Assembly (NCBI GenBank): GCA_900618795.1
Contig: UYJD01000014.1
Span: 356,559 to 420,558, forward strand
Direction of reading: 5' to 3'
Length of the DNA: 64,000 bases
From: Cyanodermella asteris
Taxonomy: Eukaryota > Ascomycota > Lecanoromycetes > Ostropales > Stictidaceae
Shown: one piece after another, positions 41,656-52,993 of the stretch
Numbering within the stretch: the first letter of the stretch is position 1
Layout of the letters: each line of letters starts with the position of its first letter
Notes under the pieces: generated by a model
Databases searched by the model: none
Told to the model about the DNA's origin: nothing
Seen by the model: the letters and a program-made list of their open reading frames with translations, nothing else
Position numbers and translations under genes: made by a program

Positions 41656-43727
41656 AGAATCTTTGGAGCGGCATGCGCGAGTCAGTAAAAGCGTCTGCTA
41701 CGCCGAATGTGTTGCATTTGAGCAATGTGTCACCAAGTATACCAGACATTTCGGGTGCCAAAAATGCGTAGTACATCTAGACAAATGCCTTGCGTCCAGC
41801 TGGGATGAATTTGTTGAGATATCAATCAGTCCTGCACTGCGTTTTATTGCTATAATGCATTGCGATAATACGTCGCTATTGTCAGTGGCCAGGAAGCCAC
41901 GATCAGTTTCACGGCTAACGTGAATGTCGGACAGACGGCCGCCGTAGGTTTTGGGAATAGATCTGAGCATGGGAGGTTGCGATCACAGGCCCAGCCCTCA
42001 AAAATACGGAATACGCAACCCACTCTATGCCGTTCCAGGCGTCGTCCAGCTATTGATGTGTGCTGCTGCACCCGGATCAACGTGTCTTCGTTCATGCTGC
42101 GATATCGTATTTTCAGAAAACAATCGACAACAACCCGACACAACCCGATGGAGAGTTCATCATGGGTCCTTGACGGTAGATGTTTGGACAGCAATTGTCG
42201 ACAACGCAATTTACATCCGGCAGCGGTTTCCTGCCGACGAAGACGATGTCTTGAAGCTCATCCTTCTCGCCGATGAGCCGGCAAGGCTGGTCAGAGCGGG
42301 CGAACAAGACGCCGGATCGCTGAGTCAGGCCGGATCCACTCCAGAGAAACTCTTCATGTCTTTGGGCGCCATTTTCCGGGCACAACAATTTTCGAGAGCC
42401 GAGGAGCTTGCGAGTATTGTTTCGGCGCTTATTATTGATCTTCTTGATGTGTACTTTTTCCAGCTCTAGTACTGTCTCATGCGCGTTCGTGTCTTACGCA
42501 GGGCTTCTTGCCGTCTGACTACATGGTTTGTTCTTCACGTTGCGCAACTGACCGTCGGATGGCGGGCAGCCTCGACAAGCATTCGCCTGTTAGCGCCATC
42601 CAGGGTTCGAGATCGCCACCATCTGCGCCTTTTCTTTGGATCGACGAATGGACCTTGGCTACTTGGTGCGCCCGTTTGGTCGAGATCGTCCTTTGCCTTG
42701 CTCGCTCGATGCAGAGAGTAAGAAGGCGTCACATCAGACTCTCTTGGCGAGATGAACTGTTCGGAATTTGACTGGGCCAAAGAGTCTCAAGATACAATCT
42801 ATCACAATCCACTCTGCTCCAGATGGTCCAGGATCAACCACGATTCGGCCTTGCTTCTCACTGAACGCTGCGCTAGACGAGACACCTTTATCCATGCTCC
42901 CCTGCGGACGTTGGGAGCCGGGATCATGACTTTGGTAACCAGAGATTCACATCGGACATCGACGACCGCCTGGTCTGTAAATTGGTGAGGAATAGTCGGC
43001 GGATACCTTGATTACATCGTGTTTATCAGAACACCTTGGCAGCGTGCCCGAGCCGCGCGCATCGTCGGCCCTCGTTCCAATTGCCATGTGTTTATGGTAG
43101 CATTGCTCGAAAACCTTACCGCCGGTCGCGCAAGGCTGAACTGAACAGCATCGTACTCGCCGACCCAGGCTTCTGGCCTCACCTCTCGGCCGCTCGCAAG
43201 CTGTTCCCTGCGTCCCCACTTCTCAGCACTAGAGCTTTGGGGCCACACCAGGTTCACCCGCAGCGGCCAGACTGGATAGCTGTCTCTCTTCTCCGCTTTT
43301 ACCTTTGTTAGTGCTGCTTCCTGCTGTTGCCTTTGCACCCATCAGGTAAGTGCCCCGTCATAACCCGAGTCTGGGCGATGGCAGCGCAGATTTGCTCACT
43401 TGCTCAAAGAAGCTATGACATTCAAGAGCTCGTCCTTGCGGCCCTCAGCTCTGCGATCAGCACCGGCTATTCCCTCTTCACCACGGGCTGACGGCGTGGC
43501 GTGCCACTACACAACCTTGGAGGCCTGCAAAGTCCGGTCCGGACCTGAGCTCGAGGCTCTGTACCCTGGCGCCATAAGAAACAGGCGGGCACAGCTGTTT
43601 CTCTGCCCAGGTACCCTTCGCCTTCGTTTACCCTCGTCCAGCAGGTCCGTTCGTTCGATACCTCGTGGGCATCAAGGAACCTCAGTCGACACTCGTGTTC
43701 AAGTCAACTCGTGTACACTCCGACACA
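41656..43727. other. Gene-free stretch with one doubtful frame
   Basis: 2.1 kb between the GMPPA-like gene and the GPI-type protein. A plus-strand frame ending at 42469 (best ATG about 42056, roughly 137 codons) contains a protein-like part (TVDVWTAIVDNAIYIRQRFP; EELASIVSALIIDLLDVYFF) and could be a small gene or a gene fragment, but no family or splice support was found. 43350-43727 is CT-rich and probably the promoter/leader of the next gene. Confidence 0.35.
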
Positions 43728-44768
43728 ATGGTGAAGTCAGTCTTTACTACCACGGCCTTGCTGTCGCTGGCCGTCTCTGCACTTGCGGACGTCGCCCGCA
43801 TCGCAAGACAGGAGCCCCAAGTGAACAACACTGCACCAGCTGTGGCGGCCGCAGTCTCCTCAGCAGTCGTCCAGCTCGCTCCTCAGATTCTGGCCGCTTC
43901 CGAGAGCCAGTCTGTTCAGCAATCCGAGCAGAGTGCAGCGGCGTCATCTCAGGCCTCAGTACAGTCATCAGTCGCCGCTTCGCAGTCGGCTGTCGACTCT
44001 TCGATCCTCTCGTCCCAAGTCGCAGTGCAGTCTTCGCAAGCTGTCCAGATAGCTGCAGCAGCTGCGGACTCGACTACTAGTGCGGTCTCTGCTTCGGCTA
44101 CTCCAGCGCAGAATGACGCCACGGACAGCGACAGCAGCACAGCAACAACAACTTCCTCTGCGGCGGCGGCGGTGAGTACTTCTTCGGATGCAACAACTGA
44201 GCCGATGACCATTGCGCCTTTGACCGGTCAAGACCCTAGCGAGACGACTAGCGTTGTGGTTCTCGTCACGCCGACTGTCGTTATTGTCAATCCGCCTTCA
44301 ACAACGACGACCACCAGCGTGTCCGTGTTAACACCCGCTCCAGCGACAGAAGTCACCGATAGTGCTTCCCCAAGCCCAAGCACTCTCTCGAGCATCGGGG
44401 CCGCTGCTCCCACCACAAGTTCGAGCTCAGCCACCTCATCAACTTCCAGCTCCAGCGCATCTAGCAACACTGCGGTGCAGGCGGCAACCGGTCCCCAGAC
44501 ACTTTCGACTGTCACTCCATCAGTGATCGTTTTGACGTCGACTGCCGCACCGGTAACTTCTTTGGTTGTGTCAGTCTCCACTGCTCAGAGATCTACGGTT
44601 GCTGTTGCCGGAACTGGCGGTGTTGTCCCCACGGGCGGTATTGTCTTGCAGCCCACTACTGGCAGAATCCCTGGAATTTCGCAAGGTGCTGCCTCGCGGG
44701 AGACTGGTGCAGTTGGCAAGGTTTTGGTTGCTGGTCTGTTTGCGGCTGTCCCGGTCTTTGGCTTCTAA
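43728..44768 (+). CDS. GPI-type Ser/Thr-rich cell-wall or surface protein
   Basis: 346 residues, single exon. ATG 43728 (gacacaATGgtg) gives a clear signal peptide, MVKSVFTTTALLSLAVSALA; the longer open frame upstream starts with GTG. After a dibasic-like ARIARQ site, residues about 35-120 are rich in Ala/Ser/Gln/Val with near-heptad spacing (AAVSSAVVQLAPQILAASES). The middle is Ser/Thr/Ala/Pro-rich and probably heavily O-mannosylated, with TTTSVSVLTPAPATEV-type tracts. The C-terminus is a short hydrophobic tail (GKVLVAGLFAAVPVFGF) preceded by small residues, as in GPI-attachment signals. Likely located in the wall or plasma membrane. No enzymatic domain or named family. GDP-mannose for its glycans would depend on the pathway of the neighbouring gene, but that is not evidence of linkage. 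Confidence 0.75.
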   Translation: MVKSVFTTTALLSLAVSALADVARIARQEPQVNNTAPAVAAAVSSAVVQLAPQILAASESQSVQQSEQSAAASSQASVQSSVAASQSAVDSSILSSQVAVQSSQAVQIAAAAADSTTSAVSASATPAQNDATDSDSSTATTTSSAAAAVSTSSDATTEPMTIAPLTGQDPSETTSVVVLVTPTVVIVNPPSTTTTTSVSVLTPAPATEVTDSASPSPSTLSSIGAAAPTTSSSSATSSTSSSSASSNTAVQAATGPQTLSTVTPSVIVLTSTAAPVTSLVVSVSTAQRSTVAVAGTGGVVPTGGIVLQPTTGRIPGISQGAASRETGAVGKVLVAGLFAAVPVFGF

Positions 44769-45579
44769 TCTGACAAAGAGATCAAGATGATCCAAGAGCC
44801 GTGGAAGGTGAATACAGAGTGGAAGTAATGCATCTACGAAACGACATGTCATAATAACGTCACTGAATATACCCTCACTCGATTGACCTTGGATGAACAG
44901 AGTAGCAGTTGAAGACGCACTACATGCAGCCTGAGTTATGTCTGACGACTTGATTTCGTTCTGTGCCCGGGGCAATACTGAAGCCTATTATGATTTCACA
45001 CGTTGTCACGGCGAGGTGCGGATCAATGCATAGTAAACTGATTTGGGTCACATTTTTCACCCACAACGTCTACAATTGTGCTCTCCTGTAAGCCGTGAAA
45101 TGAGTTATCCAATTGATTCTGCTATCCAACTGCGAGGAACGGTACTGGTGTTCAACAGGACCTATCGCCACCGTCAAACTAAGTGCTGGGCATGCCACGA
45201 AATTGCCACATGTTCAACATGCTGTTCTTCGGTCATCCGGCGGTACGATGATTCTCACGTAATTGGAGCGACTTTTCCCTCATCAGGAGGATATGCCGCG
45301 TATGCGTAAACCGGGTGTCGATCGTCAGAGATCCCACCTTCTCTGCTTAGAGACGCTGACAAGCCTGACGTGCCTAGTACGACAGTGTTACAAGTACAAA
45401 GAGTACTGACTCTGACAGTTGCGAGGTCACCGCGGCTGGCTCGCTCGTTGCATCTTGTGACCATGTATCTACTTAGCGTCACCACTTTTGAGCTTCCGAA
45501 ATCACCTCGAGTCGCATGTGTAGGTAGATCTCTAGAATTCGTCCACATCGGCCTTGATCGTTCACCCGCATCGCTTTTG
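44769..45579. other. Intergenic spacer left of the MITE
   Basis: No gene supported. Short frames on both strands, none with motifs. Confidence 0.5.
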
Positions 45580-45981
45580 GCAGCAAATGCGGTAAAAAAG
45601 ACTTCAGACCCCTGCGAAGTCGAGAAAAAGACTTCGGGCCCGCAAAAAGCTTTCGGACCTCTCGCCGTGGTCAATCAGCCGAGCGTAGCGAGCGTTAGGG
45701 GAGGTTAGTTAACGAGCGTTAGCGAGTGATTAGAGGGTTAGGTGGTTAGTATTAGGTGATAGGGTTCGGGTTATTTGGAGTGTCTTTAGCGCGAAGCGCC
45801 TTAGTTAGGAGGTTAGTATTGTTACTTAGAATTACTTAAATTAGTTGACTCTTTTAGTTGACAGCTCTAGGTGGCTAATAGGTGAGTATTAGCTGACCTC
45901 CAGGTGCTACTCGCGGGCTTGGGGTCCGAAGTCTTCTATTTGACTTCGCAGGGGTTTGAAGTCTTTTGCCGGCAGCAAATG
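45580..45981. mobile_element. MULE-like MITE with long inverted repeats and 10-bp target duplication
   Basis: The decamer gcagcaaatg occurs at 45580-45589 and 45972-45981. Between them is a 382-bp element (45590-45971) whose ends are inverted repeats of about 50-55 bp. The left end starts cggtaaaaaagacttcag; the right end, read on the other strand, starts cggcaaaagacttcaa. Both continue with acccctgcgaagtc and a second agacttcgg block, with a few substitutions and small indels. There is no coding capacity. Inverted repeats with a 9-11 bp target duplication are typical of Mutator-like elements, so this is a non-autonomous MULE-type MITE by inference. The core is rich in TTAG/GGTTAG words. It sits 0.36 kb upstream of the next gene's ATG. 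Confidence 0.85.
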
Positions 45982-46343
45982 ACATGGTCACGGCAAGGCT
46001 GATGTGACCGTGAGAGTGTGAGACTTCTGCTGGCGGCCCCACTCGCACACCCATTCGGTCAGCCACCTCTCAGCTTTAACCACAATTCGAGCAAGCTTCC
46101 GGTTCCAAGGGCTCGAGGCCACGCGAACTCAAGCCGACCACCGCAGAGGCGTTTTACTGCTGACCATCCGCCATGGCTCCTCCGCGCACGCCCCAAGTCA
46201 TGGCTGGCGTGCCTCCTTCGTCGTTGATAATTCCCTGACCGTCTGCTCCTCGAACATCTTTGCCCTCCGCTTCGCACTCTCTGCTTGTTTTACAGGCCCT
46301 TCCCCTGGGCTCTGTTCGAGATTGGACCGAGCTTGCGCCCCAC
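45982..46343. other. Promoter/leader of the type I membrane protein
   Basis: C-rich plus-strand tract between the MITE and the ATG at 46344. The frame is open to 46260 but lacks an ATG there. No defined regulatory site seen. Confidence 0.4.
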
Positions 46344-47183
46344 ATGACTTGCATCCTGTGGCGGTTGGCTACGCTTGGCCTGGCGTTTGCTGGGCTGGCT
46401 TCGTCCCTTCCGCGCGACGCTGCCGAAGCGCACGCCGTTCGCCATCCATACCACGAAGCCATTCAGAATTATGGACGAGCGGTTGTGAGCTCCACCTCGG
46501 TCCAAACCTTGCTTGCCTCGATAGATCCCAGCGGCAACACTATAATTATTAGCACTCAGGTGCCTGCCACTGCCCCAGTCTCGACTACCTCAGCAGCTCC
46601 AAGTTCAAGTGCATCGCAGACAAGTTCCCGATCAGCAGCACCATCGAGCGCGAGCGCAAGCCCAAGTCCTACCAGCACCTCCGGATCGCTACCAACCTCG
46701 ACGCCATCCTCGACAACCTCTTCGAATCAGCAAAACAATAGCGGCGGAGGAGGAGGAGGTCTCAGCGGCGGTGCAATCGCCGGCATCGTCATCGGCGTCG
46801 TCGCCGCCCTCGCCATCGCCGCAGTCATAGGCTTCCTCCTCGCCAAACGCAGAAAAGCCAACAACCGCGACGCCAGCACGAACAACCCGAACAGACCGAA
46901 CCAGGAGCCGAACTTCTACTCGCCGCCCGCTCCCAAGCAGCCGCACGACGGCGCGCCCTACGCCGGTCCCTCGGGCGGCAGCAACGTCTACACGAGCGTG
47001 ACGGCCGGATACCAGCCGCATCCCCAGCAACAGGCCGGGCCGCAACCGCTGACCAGCCACGACCCTCAACATCCGACCATGAGCGAGTTGCCGGCGGAAA
47101 GCAGACCGGCGCAATCGCCCGCGCCGTGGGCGACTGCGAACCCGGCGCCGGATTCGCCGCAAGGGAGACACGAGGTGGAGTAA
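46344..47183 (+). CDS. Type I single-pass membrane protein, Mid2/Wsc-like layout
   Basis: 279 residues, single exon, ATG 46344. Signal peptide MTCILWRLATLGLAFAGLAS. A short N-terminal part (HAVRHPYHEAIQNYGRAVVS) is followed by a Ser/Thr/Pro-rich stalk (about residues 75-145). Then comes a Gly-rich hinge and one transmembrane helix (GGAIAGIVIGVVAALAIAAV, then IGFLL) with a basic stop-transfer AKRRKANNR. The cytosolic tail (about 85 residues) is Pro/Gln/Asn-rich and disordered. This order is that of fungal wall-stress sensors of the Mid2/Wsc group, but no WSC cysteine domain is present, so the sensor role is only an analogy. A MULE-like MITE lies in its upstream region. Confidence 0.72.
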   Translation: MTCILWRLATLGLAFAGLASSLPRDAAEAHAVRHPYHEAIQNYGRAVVSSTSVQTLLASIDPSGNTIIISTQVPATAPVSTTSAAPSSSASQTSSRSAAPSSASASPSPTSTSGSLPTSTPSSTTSSNQQNNSGGGGGGLSGGAIAGIVIGVVAALAIAAVIGFLLAKRRKANNRDASTNNPNRPNQEPNFYSPPAPKQPHDGAPYAGPSGGSNVYTSVTAGYQPHPQQQAGPQPLTSHDPQHPTMSELPAESRPAQSPAPWATANPAPDSPQGRHEVE

Positions 47184-48274
47184 GGGGGCGGTGAATCATG
47201 GAAGGAAGGAAGGAAGGTGGACATTGACGAGTTCCCGTCACGATGATAAGGAGACGAGGAAAGTGAAAAATGGCGTTGCACGTTCTACGTCTTTGATATC
47301 CGCATCTGATGAGCTCATTTACGACAAAATCCCGAAAATATGCCCAATTATTTCTTCGTCTTTCTCGAATGCTTTATTATCAAGATACTGACATGACCGC
47401 AACACGGCTTGAGATAAGATTCGAGAATTTACTGCTTACTCAAGGTTAAACATGCATGCTCACATTTGAAAGCGCCATTGACTGCAATTCCATACAATGC
47501 ACCTTCACGAGATCTTCTTTCGAGCTTTTCCGAGACTGGGAAAGACCATGGGGTCATTAGCACATTGTGCAACGCTCACCGCCTGAAAAACACAACATGG
47601 TTTTCTTCTGCGTGGGAGTATTCACCGTCACTGTCGTGAAGTAGTGGTACTGATGTCAAACACAAAGACGAGTGACTTCCACAGACGACCAAGTACCACA
47701 TATGAGCACAGTTGATGGGATCTGCAGACGCTGTGGATAACAACGCATGTCTGGGATAGGTACGTCTCGCCACGGTCTTTACTTGTCTTCATGGAAACAC
47801 GTTGACTCGCAAAACCCATGAACGAGCAGTCACACATGATATCTTTCACCCCCTCAGAACTCCAGAGGTATGGCTGGTGTCTTGTTTGCGTCTTGTCATT
47901 CTGTGGGTGGTTCCTGGCAAGCACAGCGAATATTCAATGCAATTCAAAGCAAGTACACACGGACATCTTATGAGCAACAACTGTCATTGTGTGAAAATGT
48001 GAGAATCGCTTCTCATTTGTTCTTCCTTGAAATACTTCTTTGGATCCTCGATCATATAATCGTATCTCATCGTCGTCATAAAGTGGTATCAAAACAAGCT
48101 TCAAAGAAAATGCACAAGCAGAATCTTTAAGCGGCGTCCCTAAAAACGAGGTTGTTGTCCAAATCCTTCCAAGCGCCACGCTAGCAAAATAATGAAGCCG
48201 TCAACTTCCCAATCGTGTCCAAAAGTCGTTTATGTAGAAATGCTCCTTCCAAAAATCCCCCTGTCCTCGTGTAC
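47184..48274. other. Intergenic, convergent 3' ends
   Basis: 1.1 kb between the membrane protein and the MBL-fold gene. Holds a short (GGAA)n run at about 47200-47217. No coding region supported. Confidence 0.5.
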
Positions 48275-49891
48275 TCATACATTCAACATCATCTCTTCAC
48301 CACACTCCAACTCCCGGATCTCACAGCCAGGTCGCTTGCTTGCGGCAGTCGTGGCTCCTGATGCGCCCTCAGCTAGCATCTCTTGGACTTCGGCGACCGT
48401 CCAGCGACCCTTCTTGATCATCTTCAGGCCGAAGCCATGTTCCTCCTTTTCCTCGTCGTGCGTCTTTACCCAGTGCTTGCCCATCAGCCGGCGTACGATC
48501 TCGACTCCACCAGGTACACCTGCGCTGATGTTACCGCCAAGCCACCAGGGGTTGTCGATGCGATCGAATGGGTGCATTACAAGCGTCAAGGGTAGCGCAG
48601 CGGTGTGCACCAAATGACTCGTCGCGTATGGCTTGACAGACGCGTAATTGATACCATGTGGCGCATAAAGAACAGATATAGTCTTCGCAGAACCAAGAAA
48701 AGAGGCGGTCGTTCGAGAAGTGCTCGGCGTTGTGGCAAGCGTATTTGGCTTGGGGCTGTTCATTGGAGATGTAGCATATTGGTATTGTAGCGAAGCTGGA
48801 GAGAGCGGCGCACTGTCGGGTAGAGGGGGGAGGGGCACGGTCGGTGGTGGCGCTGGGGGTGACGTGAATCCACTTGAGGTTCTCGGTCGCTGCGTCAGGC
48901 CGAGACCAACATTCGTGCTTGAGGCTCTTTTCTCGTATCCATCGCTAACGGACGATGCAGGAGTAATGGTTGACAGCGTCTTTGTGGTAGCATCCGAGTT
49001 TCCGCGGCTGCGCTGGCGGTACGACGGAGTATCACTAGGATTCCGTAGATGGAAGTTCTTCTTCGCCGGTGTTGCAGTCTGGGGTCTGACGGGAGAACGT
49101 GGTCGTTCGTGTGGGTCTTGTTCAGACTCTGGTGGTGTCTCTGGCGGGGTGAGGGGGGGATTGGGAAAAGGTTGCTGGTAGGTATTCTGATCCTGCTTCA
49201 ATGCTGGACTGGAAAGCATGCTGCGGAGTTGGTAGGTCATGGGCTGTGAAGGCTCGGCGAGGTTGGGCTGTGACCGCATGGAGTGTAAGGATGGTATCGT
49301 GGTGACAGCGGGGGATTTGGGCGATAACACGAGACTTCCATCGGTCGGCGGCCGGTATGTGATGGCAATTGCATTATGCAGCTTGGTCATATCCCGCGGC
49401 TGCCTGATCAGAGTAACAGTTGCCTCGCCTGCAGTCGCACCGGGCGTCTTTGAAGGAATGGAGAAACGGATCACGGTATTGTGATTCTTATCTGAATAGC
49501 ATGGTAGTGTATGTACCCTGGAAGGCTTGAAGTATCTCCAACTCCGTATTTTCTTTGCTGCGTCGGGATGGGCGAGAATGGTGGTATGAGGGAGGTCAGC
49601 AGGCAACTGGCGCAGTGTCTCTTCGTGACAGTGATCCGTGTTCACCTGCGATATGACAACCACATCTGGCGGGTCTATCTGAGAGAGATGGCTGATATGT
49701 GCCGGGATCTTGCGAGCTGCGAAAGCGAACTTGGGATGGTACTGCGGCGCGCCTGACTCGGCCAGCCAGGGATCGGTGAGAACGGTGAAGAGGCCATCCG
49801 AGGGTGATCCTGGTGTTCCCGGAGACGAAGAGGTGGAAAAGGTCAGGAGAAAGGTCGAGTCGGCGTTCAGGTGCTTGACGTGGACCGACAT
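48275..49891 (-). CDS. Metallo-beta-lactamase-fold protein with degenerate metal motif and long insert
   Basis: 538 residues, single exon, ATG 49891. The start resembles MBL-fold proteins: MSVHVKHLNADSTFLLTF, TVLTDPWLAESG (residues 36-47), then DVVVISQVNTDHCHEETLRQ at about 76-95. In the usual HxHxDH motif the first two His are replaced here (Q-V-N-T-D-H), with Asp and the last His kept and a further Cys-His after. Residues about 195-395 are a disordered Ser/Pro/Thr-rich insert that splits the fold. The domain resumes with SAKTISVLYAPHGINYASVK and HPFDRIDNPWWLGGNISAGV. The layout recurs in filamentous fungi as far as I recall, with no assigned substrate. Hydrolase activity is doubtful given the altered ligands. 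Regulation by phosphorylation of the insert is possible but not shown. Confidence 0.72.
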   Translation of the reverse strand: MSVHVKHLNADSTFLLTFSTSSSPGTPGSPSDGLFTVLTDPWLAESGAPQYHPKFAFAARKIPAHISHLSQIDPPDVVVISQVNTDHCHEETLRQLPADLPHTTILAHPDAAKKIRSWRYFKPSRVHTLPCYSDKNHNTVIRFSIPSKTPGATAGEATVTLIRQPRDMTKLHNAIAITYRPPTDGSLVLSPKSPAVTTIPSLHSMRSQPNLAEPSQPMTYQLRSMLSSPALKQDQNTYQQPFPNPPLTPPETPPESEQDPHERPRSPVRPQTATPAKKNFHLRNPSDTPSYRQRSRGNSDATTKTLSTITPASSVSDGYEKRASSTNVGLGLTQRPRTSSGFTSPPAPPPTVPLPPLPDSAPLSPASLQYQYATSPMNSPKPNTLATTPSTSRTTASFLGSAKTISVLYAPHGINYASVKPYATSHLVHTAALPLTLVMHPFDRIDNPWWLGGNISAGVPGGVEIVRRLMGKHWVKTHDEEKEEHGFGLKMIKKGRWTVAEVQEMLAEGASGATTAASKRPGCEIRELECGEEMMLNV

Positions 49892-52800
49892 GATGAGCGG
49901 GTTCCAGACCCAGGTGGAGGACAGAAGTCAAGATGCCTTTCCAGGTGACTGAGGAGGGCAGTTGTTATACAGACATGCCTCGGAAGCAGGCAGCCTCAGT
50001 GCGGCTGCGAGACAGCGCGATGAAACGTTTCAGCTGTGAGCTGTAGAGTGGAGCGGCGATTGTTTCGAGACGCCTTACGATGCAGCTGAGGGACCGTGCC
50101 GTGTCTGACAGCGGGATGAGGCGAAACGGAGAAGTGAAAGCGCAGATGGGAGGAGTCGGTGGAGAATAAAGTGGAAGCAAGGGAAGGTATTGTAATGGGG
50201 AGTTTGGTTCTGGAGTCGTAGGATGGGCTGAAGACGGCAGGATCAAGAGAAGCCCCGAGTCTTGGCGATGCGCGAGTCTCTGGGCGCCGGCCAGCCGGGT
50301 CCAACGACTCGGCAGAGACTTCCTCCAACTTCACTCCCACACAGCCGAAGCCGGCGTCGCAAATTGTTGCCAGCTGCGTCGAGACTCGAGAGACGTGGTC
50401 GGCACCTTCAGACAGGTAGGAACAAACTTTGCATTCAAACAAGACTCTCTCATATCTATTTCAGTCTATCTTGTCTGACTACGTCTCTATACCATGTATC
50501 TCAATATCCCCCCTCCCCATGTACAAGACATGTCACTGTCTAGCAGGATCGGGACTTGCGTAACAGCTGGACACTCAACACTCATCTCGATGACTCGATC
50601 CCGGCGCCTCGGGAAACTCCATCGATCAAGATGAATCCCAAGCCTGGGCCCCTGCCGCAGCGCAGCCACCACAACCCTGACCGAGAGTCTCGTCCGACCT
50701 CGACGCCTCAAGACCACAAGCATTTTCTGGTTCCTGTGTCGCATCTAATAATGCCTTTCTCCAAATCATAGCCGTGCGAGAAACATGCGAATCAAATTAA
50801 AATCACCTCGATAAAGGCCAGTCGTGCGGATGCAGTGAACTCGCAATGCCATGACCGCGACAGCTCCCCCGCAGGCATCGTTTCGTCTCGTCGGGCCTTG
50901 ATTTCCTCTCGCCGTCATTCGTCAGTGAGAATCCTGCATGCAGCACAGTGCAGGGTATACATCACCCGGACAGTTGACGAACAAGAAAGAGCGCATTGCC
51001 TCCCCCCTGAGTCCCGTGTGCGCACTTTGTGCTTGAAAAGTGTTTCTTCTCGTGTAACTGCCGTTCCCGAACGAGAAAGGAACAAAGCAGGTCCCGATAG
51101 TTTTCGTGTCGCTGCTGTCCTGCACGACGTCACGAGCATTGCGGCGAAACCTTCGGGTTCCTGAATTGGCTCCCGAATCGTATGAGGTAGTACGCGAGCC
51201 GCGAGCTTCCGACCCTGTTTTTTTGTCCTTGTCGCTGAAGCGGCACGGTTGAGAGCTGGTCTGACTTCACAAAGTGATCAATATTGGCCATGCCGACTCC
51301 AACTACTGCAGTACCTCGAGTGCGACATCTAATCGACCTCAATCGAGCTGGAACTTGCAGGCATTTCAGCTCTAGAACTCGGATTCAACCCCAGCGCGCA
51401 ACCCGACGCTGATGCGTCCTCCATCCCCCATGCCTACCATTCTACCAACTCGTGCCCATGTTCGTCGTAAATAACAATTGACAACGATTGGAGTGTAACA
51501 GATAGCATCTCCCATACCAAAGTCGTAGAGAACGTCGCAGGTCGTCTTCCCCCTCGAATTACATCAACCTGACGACAATTATCCGGCTCCAATTGCTTAT
51601 TTCCCTCGTGCTCCTCGCGTGCGCCGCCCCAAGGAAGCGCCCCCATCTTCCTCTAACCAAAGAACGGGCACGGCACCCGCCCTTTTCCACGCTCCTTCGA
51701 ACGAAGCCACCGGACGGACATGATGCCCACTGACCTGGTTGTCGAAAATCTCACGCGGGGAACTAACTAACTATCTGACTAACTAACTAAACAGCCGCGG
51801 GCCAAATCATGGAGACGCTGGGCCCGTAGATTTACTGGCATTTTTCCAAAAAGTCCCTCTGCAACTCGATCGTGGATGTCGCGATTGCCAAATCAATGGT
51901 AAGGGGGTCTGTCGGTCCTTGTCATCAGCAGGAAGTTCTTCGAGGATACCCTATAGGATCACGTGGGGGGGTCAGTTACCAGGTAATGAAGGCGAGGAAA
52001 CCCGTGGCACGGGCCGTGTCGGTCGTACCATATCTGGGAACTATGCTTCGCTTCGAGAGATGCCGATGACGGGCCAGGGTAGGGTATGAGAAACGAGTCC
52101 GAGGATTCACACGATACGCCTCGAACCGTTCAGGCCCACCCTCACGAAGTGAGTCTCGAGCACCTGGAACGAGTGCTTGATAGGCAGACGATCAGAGGAC
52201 GGCAAGTAGATCATGAAGATCATGTGGGTACGAATGGTACATGCACGCTGTACGGCGTCGATCCTTGACTGCTTCAATGTCAGAGGCGAGCAGAACTACG
52301 CCCAAGTCTCACAGGCGACTCCAGTCTCGTGAATGTTGTGTGGAATTCGTTTCTGCCTGCGGCTGCGCAAGCCTCTCGCGTATTTGTACGACTGCCTGAT
52401 CAGTCAATCATCCACCTCACTCTTCACCATGTGTTATTTCGAAGCCTTTGGTCGATCAAAGGCTCGACTTACTAGCGTAGTAGGACCATTGTTCAATCCA
52501 TCCATCATCAAGTATGGTCACCCGGCGTTGCATGCCGAAGGTGTTGTCCCTGCCAAGACCCGTCTTCCGCCAATACCCATATTTCAACACCGTCGACAGT
52601 AGAAAGGAAAAGCAAACTCCGTCCAACTCCATGCCCTGCAAACAAAATTTCGACGTTGTTCTCAGGATCTGGTAAGTCTCAGAGATGACCCAAATTCCCT
52701 TGTCGTGTATGCACTATCCCATTCCAGTTCCGAACCATGACGCCCCGCCTGATATCCTGTATGCATAGAAGAACAGATGATTGTCGAGAGTAGGATGCTA

Positions 52801-52993
52801 GGAAATACAATTGATGATGTCTGTCAGATGATTGCTGATGTCGTAGGCTTCAAGTGCTGTCGATGAATGACTTCTTGTGCTCCAGCTGGGCGGTAAAGTA
52901 AATCACGCCTCTGAACTGTAGATTCCTTGGCCATACGATTTGCAGGTCAACACTGACGCAAAGACCGTGGACGAAGTCAAACTTTGCCTAGGT
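49892..52993. other. Long gene-free stretch (3.1 kb)
   Basis: From the MBL-fold gene's ATG to the STE20 stop. Frames of 60-150 codons occur on both strands but show no motif or consistent splicing. Contains a (CTAA)n-type run at about 51762-51791. The first 500 bp (49892-50400) should hold the MBL-fold promoter. No tRNA was recognised. Confidence 0.5.

Noticed and set aside
41951-42469. 172-codon frame downstream of the GMPPA-like gene
   Set aside because: Only part looks protein-like, the start is uncertain and no family or splice support was found; noted in the spacer entry and not called as a gene.
43400-44080. Frame of 226 codons overlapping the GPI-type protein
   Set aside because: Arg/Ser-rich out-of-frame reading with no signal peptide; the alternative frame has a clear signal peptide and GPI-like end.
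51762-51792. (CTAA)n run considered as a telomere-like or branch-point array
   Set aside because: Simple tetranucleotide repeat with no associated gene or element.
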